NCBI GenBank assembly: GCA_947628125.1
Contig: CANQYR010000043.1
Location: forward strand, 1-8,172
DNA: 8,172 nucleotides
Direction: 5' to 3'
Origin: an uncultured Bacilli bacterium
GTDB taxonomy: Bacteria > Bacillota_I > Bacilli_A > RF39 > UBA660
Part shown: positions 1-7,410 of the stretch, one piece after another
Layout of the letters: every line of letters starts with the position of its first letter
How positions within the stretch are numbered: position 1 is the stretch's first letter
The notes under the pieces: model-generated
What the model saw: only the letters and a program-made list of their open reading frames with translations
Database searches by the model: none
What the model was told of the DNA's origin: nothing
Translations under genes and position numbers: made by a program

Positions 1-214
1 AAGCAATTACCAGTGGACAATGACATCAGTGCCTAATTCGTCGGATGCTAACGGTGTGTTCGTTGTCGGCCCGAGCGGGTATGTGCTCCGCAGCAGTGTT
101 AGCAATGCTTATGCCGTGCGTCCGGTCGTGTATCTTTCATCGAATGTTAAAATAGTACAAAATGATGCTGATAATTATGGCTCAGCGGGTAACCCATTTG
201 TATTACAATACTAA
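1..214 (+). CDS. C-terminal end of a surface-type protein with a VRPVVYL tail (5' truncated)
   Basis: The reading frame is open from the first base of the window, with codons starting at position 2, and ends at TAA 212-214. Only about 70 C-terminal residues are present. The ATG at 20 is an internal methionine within SNYQWTMTS, with no ribosome binding site before it, so it is not taken as the start. Visible features are an aromatic QWTM motif, a Ser/Asn/Gly/Val-rich stretch, then AYAVRPVVYLSSNVKIV and a final GNPFVLQY. From memory, tails of the form 'YGVRPVVYL..NVKI..G.G...NPY.L' end many secreted or pilin-like proteins of gut Firmicutes (DUF6273-like), whose function is not established. Bases 21-130 are 57% GC with only 16 adenines in 110, while 131-210 are about 31% GC. 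This is a sharp internal composition break. The family call is tentative and no function is assigned. Confidence 0.7.
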   Translation, partial: SNYQWTMTSVPNSSDANGVFVVGPSGYVLRSSVSNAYAVRPVVYLSSNVKIVQNDADNYGSAGNPFVLQY

Positions 215-215
215 T

Positions 216-246
216 AATAACAAGCGTTTTCCCTTGTTATTTTTTT
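216..246 (+). terminator. Rho-independent terminator of the upstream gene
   Basis: A perfect 9-bp stem is formed by AATAACAAG (216-224) and CTTGTTATT (233-241), with an 8-base loop (CGTTTTCC). The 3' arm runs into an unbroken T tract up to 246. It begins two bases after the stop codon of the upstream gene, so it should separate that gene from the protease. Confidence 0.85.
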
Positions 247-247
247 C

Positions 248-275
248 TTGACAATTAGCCAATATAATATATAAT
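248..275 (+). promoter_or_regulatory. Sigma-A type promoter of the protease gene
   Basis: A consensus -35 box TTGACA lies at 248-253 and a consensus -10 box TATAAT at 270-275, with a 16-base spacer. Transcription would begin near 281-283 and give a leader of about 26 bases, too short for a riboswitch. An overlapping TATAAT at 263-268 has the wrong spacing (9 bases) for this -35. Both boxes match consensus, so the gene is expected to be well expressed unless a repressor acts here. No clear operator palindrome is visible. Confidence 0.8.
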
Positions 276-293
276 AAACCTTACAATTTTAAT

Positions 294-298
294 GGGGG
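294..298 (+). promoter_or_regulatory. Ribosome binding site of the protease gene
   Basis: GGGGG lies 9 bases before the ATG at 308. It can pair with the CCUCC core of 16S rRNA with one G-U wobble, so it is a non-canonical but usable Shine-Dalgarno site. It supports 308 as the start, and the signal peptide that begins there agrees. Confidence 0.65.
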
Positions 299-307
299 TT
301 TATATCT

Positions 308-373
308 ATGAAATTCAAAAAGTCTTTCTTATTTTTATTACTATTAATTTTATTACCAATGCAAGTACTAGCG
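308..373 (+). other. Signal peptide region of the protease
   Basis: Residues 1-22 have a basic N-region (MKFKK), a Leu/Ile/Phe-rich core and a VLA cleavage site before K23. No lipobox cysteine is present, so this is a type I signal peptide. It places the cohesin-like domain outside the cell and fixes the orientation of the later membrane hairpin. Confidence 0.85.
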
Positions 374-3300
374 AAAAACACTATCAAACTAGAAGCTAGT
401 AATGATGATCTAAAAAGTGGTGATGAAGTAACAATAACAGCCACATTAGAAAGTGATACTAACTTATATGCCTTGTTATCAACATTCAGTTACGATGAAA
501 ACGTCTTTGAAAAAATTGATGACCATAATTTTTCTGTCCAAGATAATTGGTCAGATATAACCTATAATTCTAAAAACAAAAAGTTTGGCTTAATTAACAA
601 ATCAAGTGAAATAACACCTAACATACTAAACATAACTTTAAAAGTTAAAGAAAACGCAAGTGTAGGTAAAACAACTATTACCCTTGCTAACATAAACGCC
701 TCTGATGGTGAAAAAAAAGTAAGTTTTCCAAATACCAGTGTAAGTGTTTATGTAACTAAAGATGCTAAAGAAAATGAAACATTACCAAATAATAAACAAG
801 AGACAACAATAAATGATGAAGATCAATCAATCATTGTCAAAAACAATCGCCTTTTCTTAATTGGGCTTATCATAACCATTGCCTCCTTATTTGTTATAAT
901 GCTCTTTTTAAACGCCATTAAAATCAAAAACAAAAAAGCCATCAATATTACTTTTGGTATTTTAATACTAGCCTCAGTTCTTATTTTAGGCGGCCTATAC
1001 TTTGTCTTACAAGATAAAAAAGATGTTAACAACGATGGCAAACAAGACTATAATGATGCGACAGAAATTATTAAATACATTATCAACATGGAAGGAACTA
1101 AAGAAGAAAATAATAATGCAGAGATTAATAATGAGGAAAATAATGTAGATGCTAATAGACAAACTAACAACCAAATAAGCCCAAATAATACCCAAAATAT
1201 CCCTGGTGATGTTAATAATGATGGAAAAGTTGACGTTGTAGACGTATCATCAAGCGTTCAAAACACCACCAATAAAAACTACAAAGTTAAACTAAGTTTA
1301 ATTAAGTTATCAACCTTATACTATGAACCAAATAAGGAGTTAACTATTAATTTTAATGCTGATATAAATCCTGATGCCAAAATTAAAAAAGTAGAAATTG
1401 ATGGAGTCTTTTATGACGTCATAAAAAATGAAGCTTTTTACTCAGTTAATATAACTACCCCTAAAACTAGTGGTATTCATGAATTTAACTTTACAAACGT
1501 TATATTAGATAATAAAAAAACCGTTAAAACTAACATGAAAGTTAAAATTGAAGTTCTAAAAAAAGCCCCAACTGTTCAAAACTTTCAAATCAATGATCAA
1601 ACAAACGAACTAAACTTTAACTTAATAGATGAAGATGATGCCTTAATTAATGCTAATTTATCTATAACAAATCAAAATAACGAACAAGTCTTTAATAAAA
1701 CTATCACAAAAGGCGAATTTAAAGAAACCTACAATTTTAATAAAGACGAACAATACCAAATAACTCTAACTGCTTCCTATGACCTAGACACTAATAAACT
1801 AAATAACGAAACCGGTGATAAAAATGCTTACCAAAACGAAATTTTACTAGACAAACAAGTAAAAATTTTAACCGTGTATAATTTTAACATTGAAAACGTA
1901 TCCCTAACAAGCATCATTAATAAAAACGAAAACCCTGTTCTTACTTTTAAAAGCCATAACGATTCAAATTATCCAATCGAATCTATCATAATTAATAATG
2001 AAGAATATAAAGTAACCATGATTGATAACTTATACTACGTAACATTGCCAAGCACAAATGCCTTTGGCCAATATTCCATAGATATAAATAAAATCATCTT
2101 AGCCAACGGCAAAGCCTTTCAAAACAACCAAGACTTTGAAGTTCCTTCATTAAAATACACCGTTTTAAAAACAAACCCAAGCATCGATAATTTAAAACTA
2201 ACCAAAGATGAAGATAACAAAACCATAACCGCTACCTTCGACTTAAACGATCCTGATCAAGCCCTAAGCAATTTAAAAGCCATTTTAATTGATGAAGAAG
2301 AAAACGTTGTAGTAGAAGAACAAATAACAAACCAAAAAAGTGTTACCCTCTCTTATCAAAACAGCGAAAATTTAAAATTCATCGTTCGTTTAATAGGCGA
2401 CTATAGTTTAGGCATAGACCATGAATACCAAAACATCACCTTTACCGAAAAAACCATTTACATAACAACTAGAATTTACTTTACCAAAGCAACAGTTTCT
2501 AATTACTACCCTAATAAAGGTGAAGAAATATACGCTTACTTTGAACTACACATGCCTAAAGACTTTAAACCTCATAATAGTTATCCAACTAACATATCAA
2601 ACTTAATAACCGGCATAACTATTAATGGTTTAAACTACCCAGCCACCAAAAACAAAGAAGAAAACGAAACAGCTACATACACCGTTGGTTTTAAAGTAGG
2701 AAACATAAGCGAAGTAGAAACAATTGAAGCTAACCGTGTAATATTTTATGATAATGAAGCCTTTTACCTTGAACCAATACCAATTAATATCGAAGTTTTA
2801 AAAAGCAAACCTCATGTTGAAAACTTTAACCTTGTAAATGAAGACTATGAAAACAAACTAGCTACCTTTAGCTTTGATGTTTTAGACGACAACGGTGGTT
2901 TTGATGATGGCATCATCGCTATTAATGAACAAGAATTGCCCATAAAAAAAGGATCAAACACCGTAACATTTTCTAATATTTCCACCGATGAAGTTTTAAA
3001 CATCACCATCTATGGTAACTACGATCTTGATACCAACGTCTTAGATAATGAACACAACTACTATGAAAAAAGCGAAATATTTACCACAACCTATGGCTTA
3101 TATAACCCGAAAAACTATCAAGATGTAATTCTTACTAATGTTAAAACTAACCATTACTATGCTAAAAATGAACCAATTAATATTAGCTTTAACATACAAG
3201 GATTAGATAACGACTTTGCCTTTGACATTGAAAAAATAATCATCAAAGACCAAGCCTACTTAGTTACCAAACAAAATGATCACTACGAAACAACTTTAAA

Positions 3301-6300
3301 CGGCTTTGCCAACGCTGGATTACAAACTCTTGAAATAAACCAAATAATTTTAACTAATGGTAAAAAAATATCCTTAAAAACACCAGCTATATTCCAATTT
3401 GAAATACTAAAAGATAAACTAGCTTTAACAGACTTTAAATACCAAGTATCTGGCCAAAAAATCACCATGAACATGAACTTAGAAGATAAAGATAACACCC
3501 TAATAAATAACATCATCGTTAAAATAGTAGATGAAAACAACAACAATAAATATGAATTCATCTATGACCAAAAAAATATCACCTTCCAAGTTAAAGACAA
3601 CATAACCAGATACTATGTCCATGCCTATGCTAGTTACGACCTAGACTTAGACAAAACATCTAAAGACAATAACTACCAAAATGAACTAATTTTAGATGAA
3701 GTAATATCCCTAGAAAATAATTACTTTGAACTAAAAGATATTACTAACATCGAACTATACAAAAATGATGAATTAATAACCAAAGCTAATTTAGATGATC
3801 TAAAACAAAATTATCAAAATTATTACCTTAAAATTCAAATGAGTGATAAACCAGACTTTTATAGTAATATCAAAGGCACAACTATCGAAAACAATCACTT
3901 ATACTTAATACTAGAAAACGAATATGCAAGTATTAATAAAATTGACTTTGGCGAAATTAAAAATAATGAAGTAACAAACGAGGCCAGCCCTTATAGCTTT
4001 GAAAGCTTTATCGAAAAAATAATTGCTAATCCAAACGGTAATTACACATTAACACACGACTTAGATGCAGACTCTTACGAAAGCTTATATCAAACTCTTA
4101 CTGATATCGACTTTACTGGCGTATTAGATGGCAATGGTTATACCATTAAAAACCTAAATAAACCATTATTTAAAAGCATCACTAACGGTACAGTTAAAAA
4201 TCTAACTTTAGAAAATGTTAAACTACCTAATAATGATGCCCATGGCTCTTTAGCCAACACGGCAAGTAAAGCTAATATAAGTAACATTATTATTACCTCC
4301 TTAACCAAAAGTGGTAGTCAAAACAATTTTGGACCTTTAGTTGGAAGTGCCCTTAACGACACGAAAATATCTTCATGTGCCGTCAAAGGTATCAAAATAA
4401 ATAACACCTCCATTAACCAAGAAATTGGTGGCCTAGTTGGTAGATTAGAAAACTCTAGCATCACCAATAGCTACGCCATCGGCACAATTGATGGTGGCTG
4501 GCATTTCATGGGAGGCTTAGTTGGCAACGCCCAAAAATCAGTTATAAGCTATAGCTATAGTAAAGTAACAATAAACGATTGGTATTATGACTCTTTAAAT
4601 AGTGGCATCGCCTGTGGAAGCCCAAGCTTAATAAACACCGTAAGCTTAAGCAGTGGAAACAACGGTTATAAAATATCAAACAATAACCAAAGCGCTAAAA
4701 ATAACTTTGCCTTAAAAGAATCGAATTACTTAGACAACCAAGATGCCATTACCATTGAAAAAAATAATTTGAATAGTACTTTCTTTACTAATGACGCTAA
4801 ATTTGATAATAGTATATGGGATTTGCAAAATGCATCCTATGAAAATCCCCCAACCTTAAAAATTGAATTTAAATCAAGCTTAAGTCAAGATAGCATTAAA
4901 GATAACAACCTTTATGATCCAAATAAAGAATTACTATATAAAAACCTAGCCTTATTAACACCTTTCTTTGATAGCAATAACATTATCTCTAATGGATCAA
5001 AGATAAGCACTGATGACATACTAAACAAACAAGAAATAATGCACATAATTCCTAAAGATGAAAAAGGCTCTTTAGTAAGCTATTTAACTACTAACAATTA
5101 CAAAAAAATTAAAGAGCTTAAAGTTATCTTTAAAAACCAAGAAACAAAGACCTACCAAGTTCGTTTTGACAAACTATATCAAAATGTCGCGGCATACCGC
5201 TTAACTGACTTAAAAATTGACTATACATATAATCATTATTTAATAAATGAAGAATCTAACATCGTCAAAGAACTAACAAACTACTTAACAAAATTAGATT
5301 ATCAAAAAGATCTTGACCTATTAACAACAACTAAAGATAGCCGGATATATAAAGATTACTACAATGAAGTAACCAAAAATGAACTAAAAGAATTTATCTT
5401 GAAATATCTATCTGTGGCCAACCAAGATCTATCTTTAGAAAAAAATAGTAGTAGCCTTATTAAAGACCTAAAAAATAATGATAAACTAAAAAAAGCTTTA
5501 TATGTTTATAACTACTTTAACCGCTTCTATCACTTTAGTATTGATAATATCATGTTTAATGACTTTATCTACTTCCAAAGCACCAGCTTTAATAAAAACT
5601 TAACCCCTGATGAAATAACTAATATCTTCTTAAGCGATGAAGCAAACTTCAAAACCAATAGCACCAACACTGCCTACAATAACACCTTAGCTAAATTTAC
5701 GAACATTAACAACATAACTAATTTAATTGAATATTTTGTTAATACCTTAACAAACGATAGCCCATCAACTTGGTTTGCTAAAACCTTTAAAGGCTATTTA
5801 GTTGAAGTAAAAGTAAATGACTTACAATATACAATGTGGGATCACTTAAGCTATGAAGATAACACCAATTGGCCAAAATGGCAAAACTATGCTTTAGTTT
5901 TACTAACCATGCCTGAAAATGCCGCCTACATAATATCTAGTCCAACTCAGTATTTAATTGGATCTCAAAGAACATATATTAAAGATCCATTTAATAAAGA
6001 TGACATAGAATATCTTCATGCTAAAATAGATGAATATGCAGATAAAATCCGCAACTACTTCCAAACATCAGCTGGGTTTATAAATGATGCTAAATACTTT
6101 GATGCTATCCATGGTATTCAACTTGACAACCGTTACACCTTAGATTCTAACGGTAAACAATCATATCAAAGTAAACTTGTAACAGAAGAACCATTCCATA
6201 AAAACTTTAATGAAGTAGTTGACTTATGGAAAGAAATGGATGGCTATGCTGCAACATCAAATGGTACCCATATTTTATGGAATGCCTACACCGCCTTAAG

Positions 6301-7369
6301 TGCTTATGACACTTGGTCTCATGAAATGGCACATAATATTGATGCTCGTTTGTTCTTGAAAAACAACTCTCGCCGTTATGATGCGGGTGGTGAAGATTAT
6401 TCTGATGGTAACCTTGCTCAAAGATGGGGTGAAGGGGACATCAACATGAACTTAACTTACAACTTTGATATAAATGACAACAAAGCTACCAATCTAACGG
6501 TTGATAGAATTAATAACAAAACCAAAATTTGGGACTTTTACCGGAAAGTATTTGAAACAATTTACATCCTTGATTATATAGAAGCTAAGGCTTTCTTAAA
6601 ACTTTCACCAGAAGATCAAGCAAGACTTGCGGTTCAAACTACTTATCCTGATGAAGTAATTCCAGAGTCATCTACTTATGAACCAACATATAAAAGACGC
6701 TTAAGAACAAGATACATCACCAAAAGTGCTCAAGAAATAGAGCAAATGAAGCTAGAAGACATGGAAGATTTGTACAACAATCGCTTAGCTATTTATCCAG
6801 GGGTAATTTTATCAACCATTACTGATAACAGATATGGCACGGAAAACATCTTTAGAACTAGATGGTATCAACCTCATAACGATAACGGTCGTCCTGATTC
6901 ATATTCCTTAAAATTCTTTGCCTATGAAATGTTAGGCCTTAAAGGTTATGATGATGGCTATATTGAATATTATAGTAATATCCATGCAGAGGCTAATGGT
7001 TATAAAACTGACCTCATGGCTCTTCAAAAAATAACAGGTGAAAAATCTTTTAAAGATTATAAATTAAATCGCTTTAAAGAAGTTGAAAAAAATCTAACCT
7101 ATATCCAGCATATCAATGTTAATGAAGTCTTTAATGATTTTTATAAAGCTTTGCAAAAAGATGCTTTAACCGTTAAAGAAGTTGAAGACAAAAACATTGC
7201 TAATGAAGAGCAAAGAAATAAAGAACTTGCTAATGCTAGAGCTTTTAAAGAAAGCGTAAGTGTTCGTAAAAATATTTACTATTATTTAAAAAGAACAACT
7301 AATGATTTTACAAAAGAAATATATGACTATAATACTCCACATCCTATTGAAAAGTTTGAGGTAGAATAA
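308..7369 (+). CDS. Giant membrane-anchored M26-like (IgA1 protease/Zmp-type) zinc metalloprotease
   Basis: The gene encodes 2353 residues, predicted to act outside the cell while tethered to the membrane. Domains in order: signal peptide 1-22 (cleavage after VLA); cohesin-like domain about 24-150; degenerate sorting-like motif LPNNK at 159-163; helices about 182-204 and 212-234 joined by KIKNKK; dockerin-type calcium loops at 239-250 and 301-312; four repeats of about 206 residues from 325 to 1134; an M26-type N-terminal region from about 1136, including GLUG motifs near 1341-1450; and a C-terminal peptidase domain. The active site is H2005-E2006-M-A-H2009, with E2029 as the expected third zinc ligand. 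This equals HEMTH-x19-E of streptococcal IgA1 proteases as I remember them, and E2006 would be the catalytic base. There is no C-terminal LPXTG. Only two cysteines are present (1357, 1436). The gene is monocistronic by its promoter and terminator. The M26-like assignment is firm. The substrate is unknown, and IgA1 cleavage should not be assumed. Confidence 0.9.
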   Translation: MKFKKSFLFLLLLILLPMQVLAKNTIKLEASNDDLKSGDEVTITATLESDTNLYALLSTFSYDENVFEKIDDHNFSVQDNWSDITYNSKNKKFGLINKSSEITPNILNITLKVKENASVGKTTITLANINASDGEKKVSFPNTSVSVYVTKDAKENETLPNNKQETTINDEDQSIIVKNNRLFLIGLIITIASLFVIMLFLNAIKIKNKKAINITFGILILASVLILGGLYFVLQDKKDVNNDGKQDYNDATEIIKYIINMEGTKEENNNAEINNEENNVDANRQTNNQISPNNTQNIPGDVNNDGKVDVVDVSSSVQNTTNKNYKVKLSLIKLSTLYYEPNKELTINFNADINPDAKIKKVEIDGVFYDVIKNEAFYSVNITTPKTSGIHEFNFTNVILDNKKTVKTNMKVKIEVLKKAPTVQNFQINDQTNELNFNLIDEDDALINANLSITNQNNEQVFNKTITKGEFKETYNFNKDEQYQITLTASYDLDTNKLNNETGDKNAYQNEILLDKQVKILTVYNFNIENVSLTSIINKNENPVLTFKSHNDSNYPIESIIINNEEYKVTMIDNLYYVTLPSTNAFGQYSIDINKIILANGKAFQNNQDFEVPSLKYTVLKTNPSIDNLKLTKDEDNKTITATFDLNDPDQALSNLKAILIDEEENVVVEEQITNQKSVTLSYQNSENLKFIVRLIGDYSLGIDHEYQNITFTEKTIYITTRIYFTKATVSNYYPNKGEEIYAYFELHMPKDFKPHNSYPTNISNLITGITINGLNYPATKNKEENETATYTVGFKVGNISEVETIEANRVIFYDNEAFYLEPIPINIEVLKSKPHVENFNLVNEDYENKLATFSFDVLDDNGGFDDGIIAINEQELPIKKGSNTVTFSNISTDEVLNITIYGNYDLDTNVLDNEHNYYEKSEIFTTTYGLYNPKNYQDVILTNVKTNHYYAKNEPINISFNIQGLDNDFAFDIEKIIIKDQAYLVTKQNDHYETTLNGFANAGLQTLEINQIILTNGKKISLKTPAIFQFEILKDKLALTDFKYQVSGQKITMNMNLEDKDNTLINNIIVKIVDENNNNKYEFIYDQKNITFQVKDNITRYYVHAYASYDLDLDKTSKDNNYQNELILDEVISLENNYFELKDITNIELYKNDELITKANLDDLKQNYQNYYLKIQMSDKPDFYSNIKGTTIENNHLYLILENEYASINKIDFGEIKNNEVTNEASPYSFESFIEKIIANPNGNYTLTHDLDADSYESLYQTLTDIDFTGVLDGNGYTIKNLNKPLFKSITNGTVKNLTLENVKLPNNDAHGSLANTASKANISNIIITSLTKSGSQNNFGPLVGSALNDTKISSCAVKGIKINNTSINQEIGGLVGRLENSSITNSYAIGTIDGGWHFMGGLVGNAQKSVISYSYSKVTINDWYYDSLNSGIACGSPSLINTVSLSSGNNGYKISNNNQSAKNNFALKESNYLDNQDAITIEKNNLNSTFFTNDAKFDNSIWDLQNASYENPPTLKIEFKSSLSQDSIKDNNLYDPNKELLYKNLALLTPFFDSNNIISNGSKISTDDILNKQEIMHIIPKDEKGSLVSYLTTNNYKKIKELKVIFKNQETKTYQVRFDKLYQNVAAYRLTDLKIDYTYNHYLINEESNIVKELTNYLTKLDYQKDLDLLTTTKDSRIYKDYYNEVTKNELKEFILKYLSVANQDLSLEKNSSSLIKDLKNNDKLKKALYVYNYFNRFYHFSIDNIMFNDFIYFQSTSFNKNLTPDEITNIFLSDEANFKTNSTNTAYNNTLAKFTNINNITNLIEYFVNTLTNDSPSTWFAKTFKGYLVEVKVNDLQYTMWDHLSYEDNTNWPKWQNYALVLLTMPENAAYIISSPTQYLIGSQRTYIKDPFNKDDIEYLHAKIDEYADKIRNYFQTSAGFINDAKYFDAIHGIQLDNRYTLDSNGKQSYQSKLVTEEPFHKNFNEVVDLWKEMDGYAATSNGTHILWNAYTALSAYDTWSHEMAHNIDARLFLKNNSRRYDAGGEDYSDGNLAQRWGEGDINMNLTYNFDINDNKATNLTVDRINNKTKIWDFYRKVFETIYILDYIEAKAFLKLSPEDQARLAVQTTYPDEVIPESSTYEPTYKRRLRTRYITKSAQEIEQMKLEDMEDLYNNRLAIYPGVILSTITDNRYGTENIFRTRWYQPHNDNGRPDSYSLKFFAYEMLGLKGYDDGYIEYYSNIHAEANGYKTDLMALQKITGEKSFKDYKLNRFKEVEKNLTYIQHINVNEVFNDFYKALQKDALTVKEVEDKNIANEEQRNKELANARAFKESVSVRKNIYYYLKRTTNDFTKEIYDYNTPHPIEKFEVE
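377..757 (+). other. Cohesin-like beta-sandwich domain of the protease
   Basis: Residues about 24-150 show the cohesin pattern: a GDEVTITATLES strand, an FSYDENVFEKI segment (the 'YDP.v' region of cohesins), a lone NW, LNITLKVKENASVGKTTITL, and a closing SVSVYV strand. Cohesins bind dockerins in cellulosomes and in some clostridial surface enzymes. The call is by motif pattern only, and related carbohydrate-binding beta-sandwich folds are an alternative. Confidence 0.65.
851..1009 (+). other. Two-helix membrane hairpin of the protease
   Basis: Residues about 182-204 and 212-234 are two strongly hydrophobic segments joined by the short basic loop KIKNKK (205-210). By the positive-inside rule the loop is cytoplasmic, so both the preceding cohesin-like domain and the roughly 2100 residues that follow lie outside. 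Streptococcal Zmp and IgA1 proteases carry a comparable N-terminal hairpin, placed after their sorting motif. Confidence 0.85.
1022..1243 (+). other. Two dockerin-type calcium loops split by an Asn-rich linker
   Basis: Loop 1 (residues 239-250) is DVNNDGKQDYND and is followed by a helix-like ATEIIKYI. Loop 2 (301-312) is DVNNDGKVDVVD. In both, positions 1, 3, 5, 9 and 12 are D, N, D, D, D with Gly at 6, which matches the dockerin/EF-hand-like calcium loop. The loops are 62 residues apart, well beyond the usual 30-odd of a dockerin. The gap is a low-complexity Asn/Glu linker (about 261-299). The helix after loop 2 (VSSSVQNTTN) looks degenerate. Calcium binding is likely. True dockerin function is uncertain. 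Confidence 0.7.
1280..3709 (+). repeat. Four tandem beta-sandwich repeats of about 206 residues (stalk) in the protease
   Basis: Protein-level repeats span residues about 325-1134. Each unit has two halves. A central marker reads EVLKKAPTVQNF, TVLKTNPSIDNL, EVLKSKPHVENF and EILKDKLALTDF, with its Leu at 417, 620, 831 and 1034 (spacing 203, 211, 203). Near the unit end, YDLD or a variant lies at 491, 699, 905 and 1110 (spacing 208, 206, 205). The copies have diverged and I saw no long DNA identity, so they are old duplications. They probably form a stalk of about eight Ig-like domains that holds the protease away from the membrane. Confidence 0.8.
3713..4657 (+). other. M26-type N-terminal region with GLUG/beta-helix segment
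   Basis: Residues about 1136-1225 (FELKDITNIELYKND, YYLKIQMSD) resemble the domain that precedes the beta-helix in streptococcal Zmp proteins. From 1227 come SFESFIEKIIANPNGNYTL, a GVLDGNGYTIKNLNKPLF segment and TVKNLTLENVKL, which are beta-helix-like. GLUG-type repeats follow: FGPLVG (1341), IGGLVG with NSYAIGTI (1373) and MGGLVG (1401), plus a weaker copy near 1431. The match to the M26 N-terminal family is by recalled motif order. The two cysteines of the protein (1357, 1436) lie here. Confidence 0.75.
6320..6394 (+). other. Zinc-binding active site HEMAH-x19-E of the protease
   Basis: The segment runs from H2005 to E2029. H2005 and H2009 are zinc ligands and E2006 the catalytic acid/base. 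E2029, in the AGGED segment, sits exactly where the third ligand is expected in M26 peptidases. Ala replaces the Thr of the streptococcal HEMTH. The following YSDG and LAQRWGEGD stretch and the later FFAYEMLGLKGYDDGY segment (about 2203-2218) also fit M26 C-terminal domains. No key residue is missing, so the enzyme should be active. Confidence 0.85.
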
Positions 7370-7395
7370 AAGGTATCCAAAAGATGCCTTTTTTT
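7368..7395 (+). terminator. Rho-independent terminator of the protease gene
   Basis: A 10-bp stem is formed by 7368-7377 (AAAAGGTATC) and 7383-7392 (GATGCCTTTT), with one T-G wobble and a 5-base loop (CAAAA), followed by a T tract to 7395. The 5' arm begins inside the stop codon. It ends the protease transcript before the Clp gene. Confidence 0.85.
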
Positions 7396-7410
7396 AAATA
7401 ATTTGCATAA

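Noticed and set aside
20..214. A 64-residue gene starting at ATG 20
   Set aside because: The frame is open upstream to the window edge, no ribosome site precedes the ATG, and the sequence reads as the C-terminus of a larger protein.
823..1195. Two overlapping minus-strand open frames with hydrophobic or Lys-rich products
   Set aside because: They are antisense to the membrane hairpin and linker of the protease and have no ribosome site. Their hydrophobic residues mirror the coding strand.
3283..3561. A 92-residue minus-strand open frame
   Set aside because: It lies wholly antisense within the stalk repeats, with no start signals and no recognisable protein features.
6320..6394. Assignment of the protease to the M60/enhancin family by its HExxH motif
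   Set aside because: The third-ligand spacing of M26, the GLUG/beta-helix segment and the N-terminal membrane hairpin all fit IgA1 protease/Zmp proteins better.
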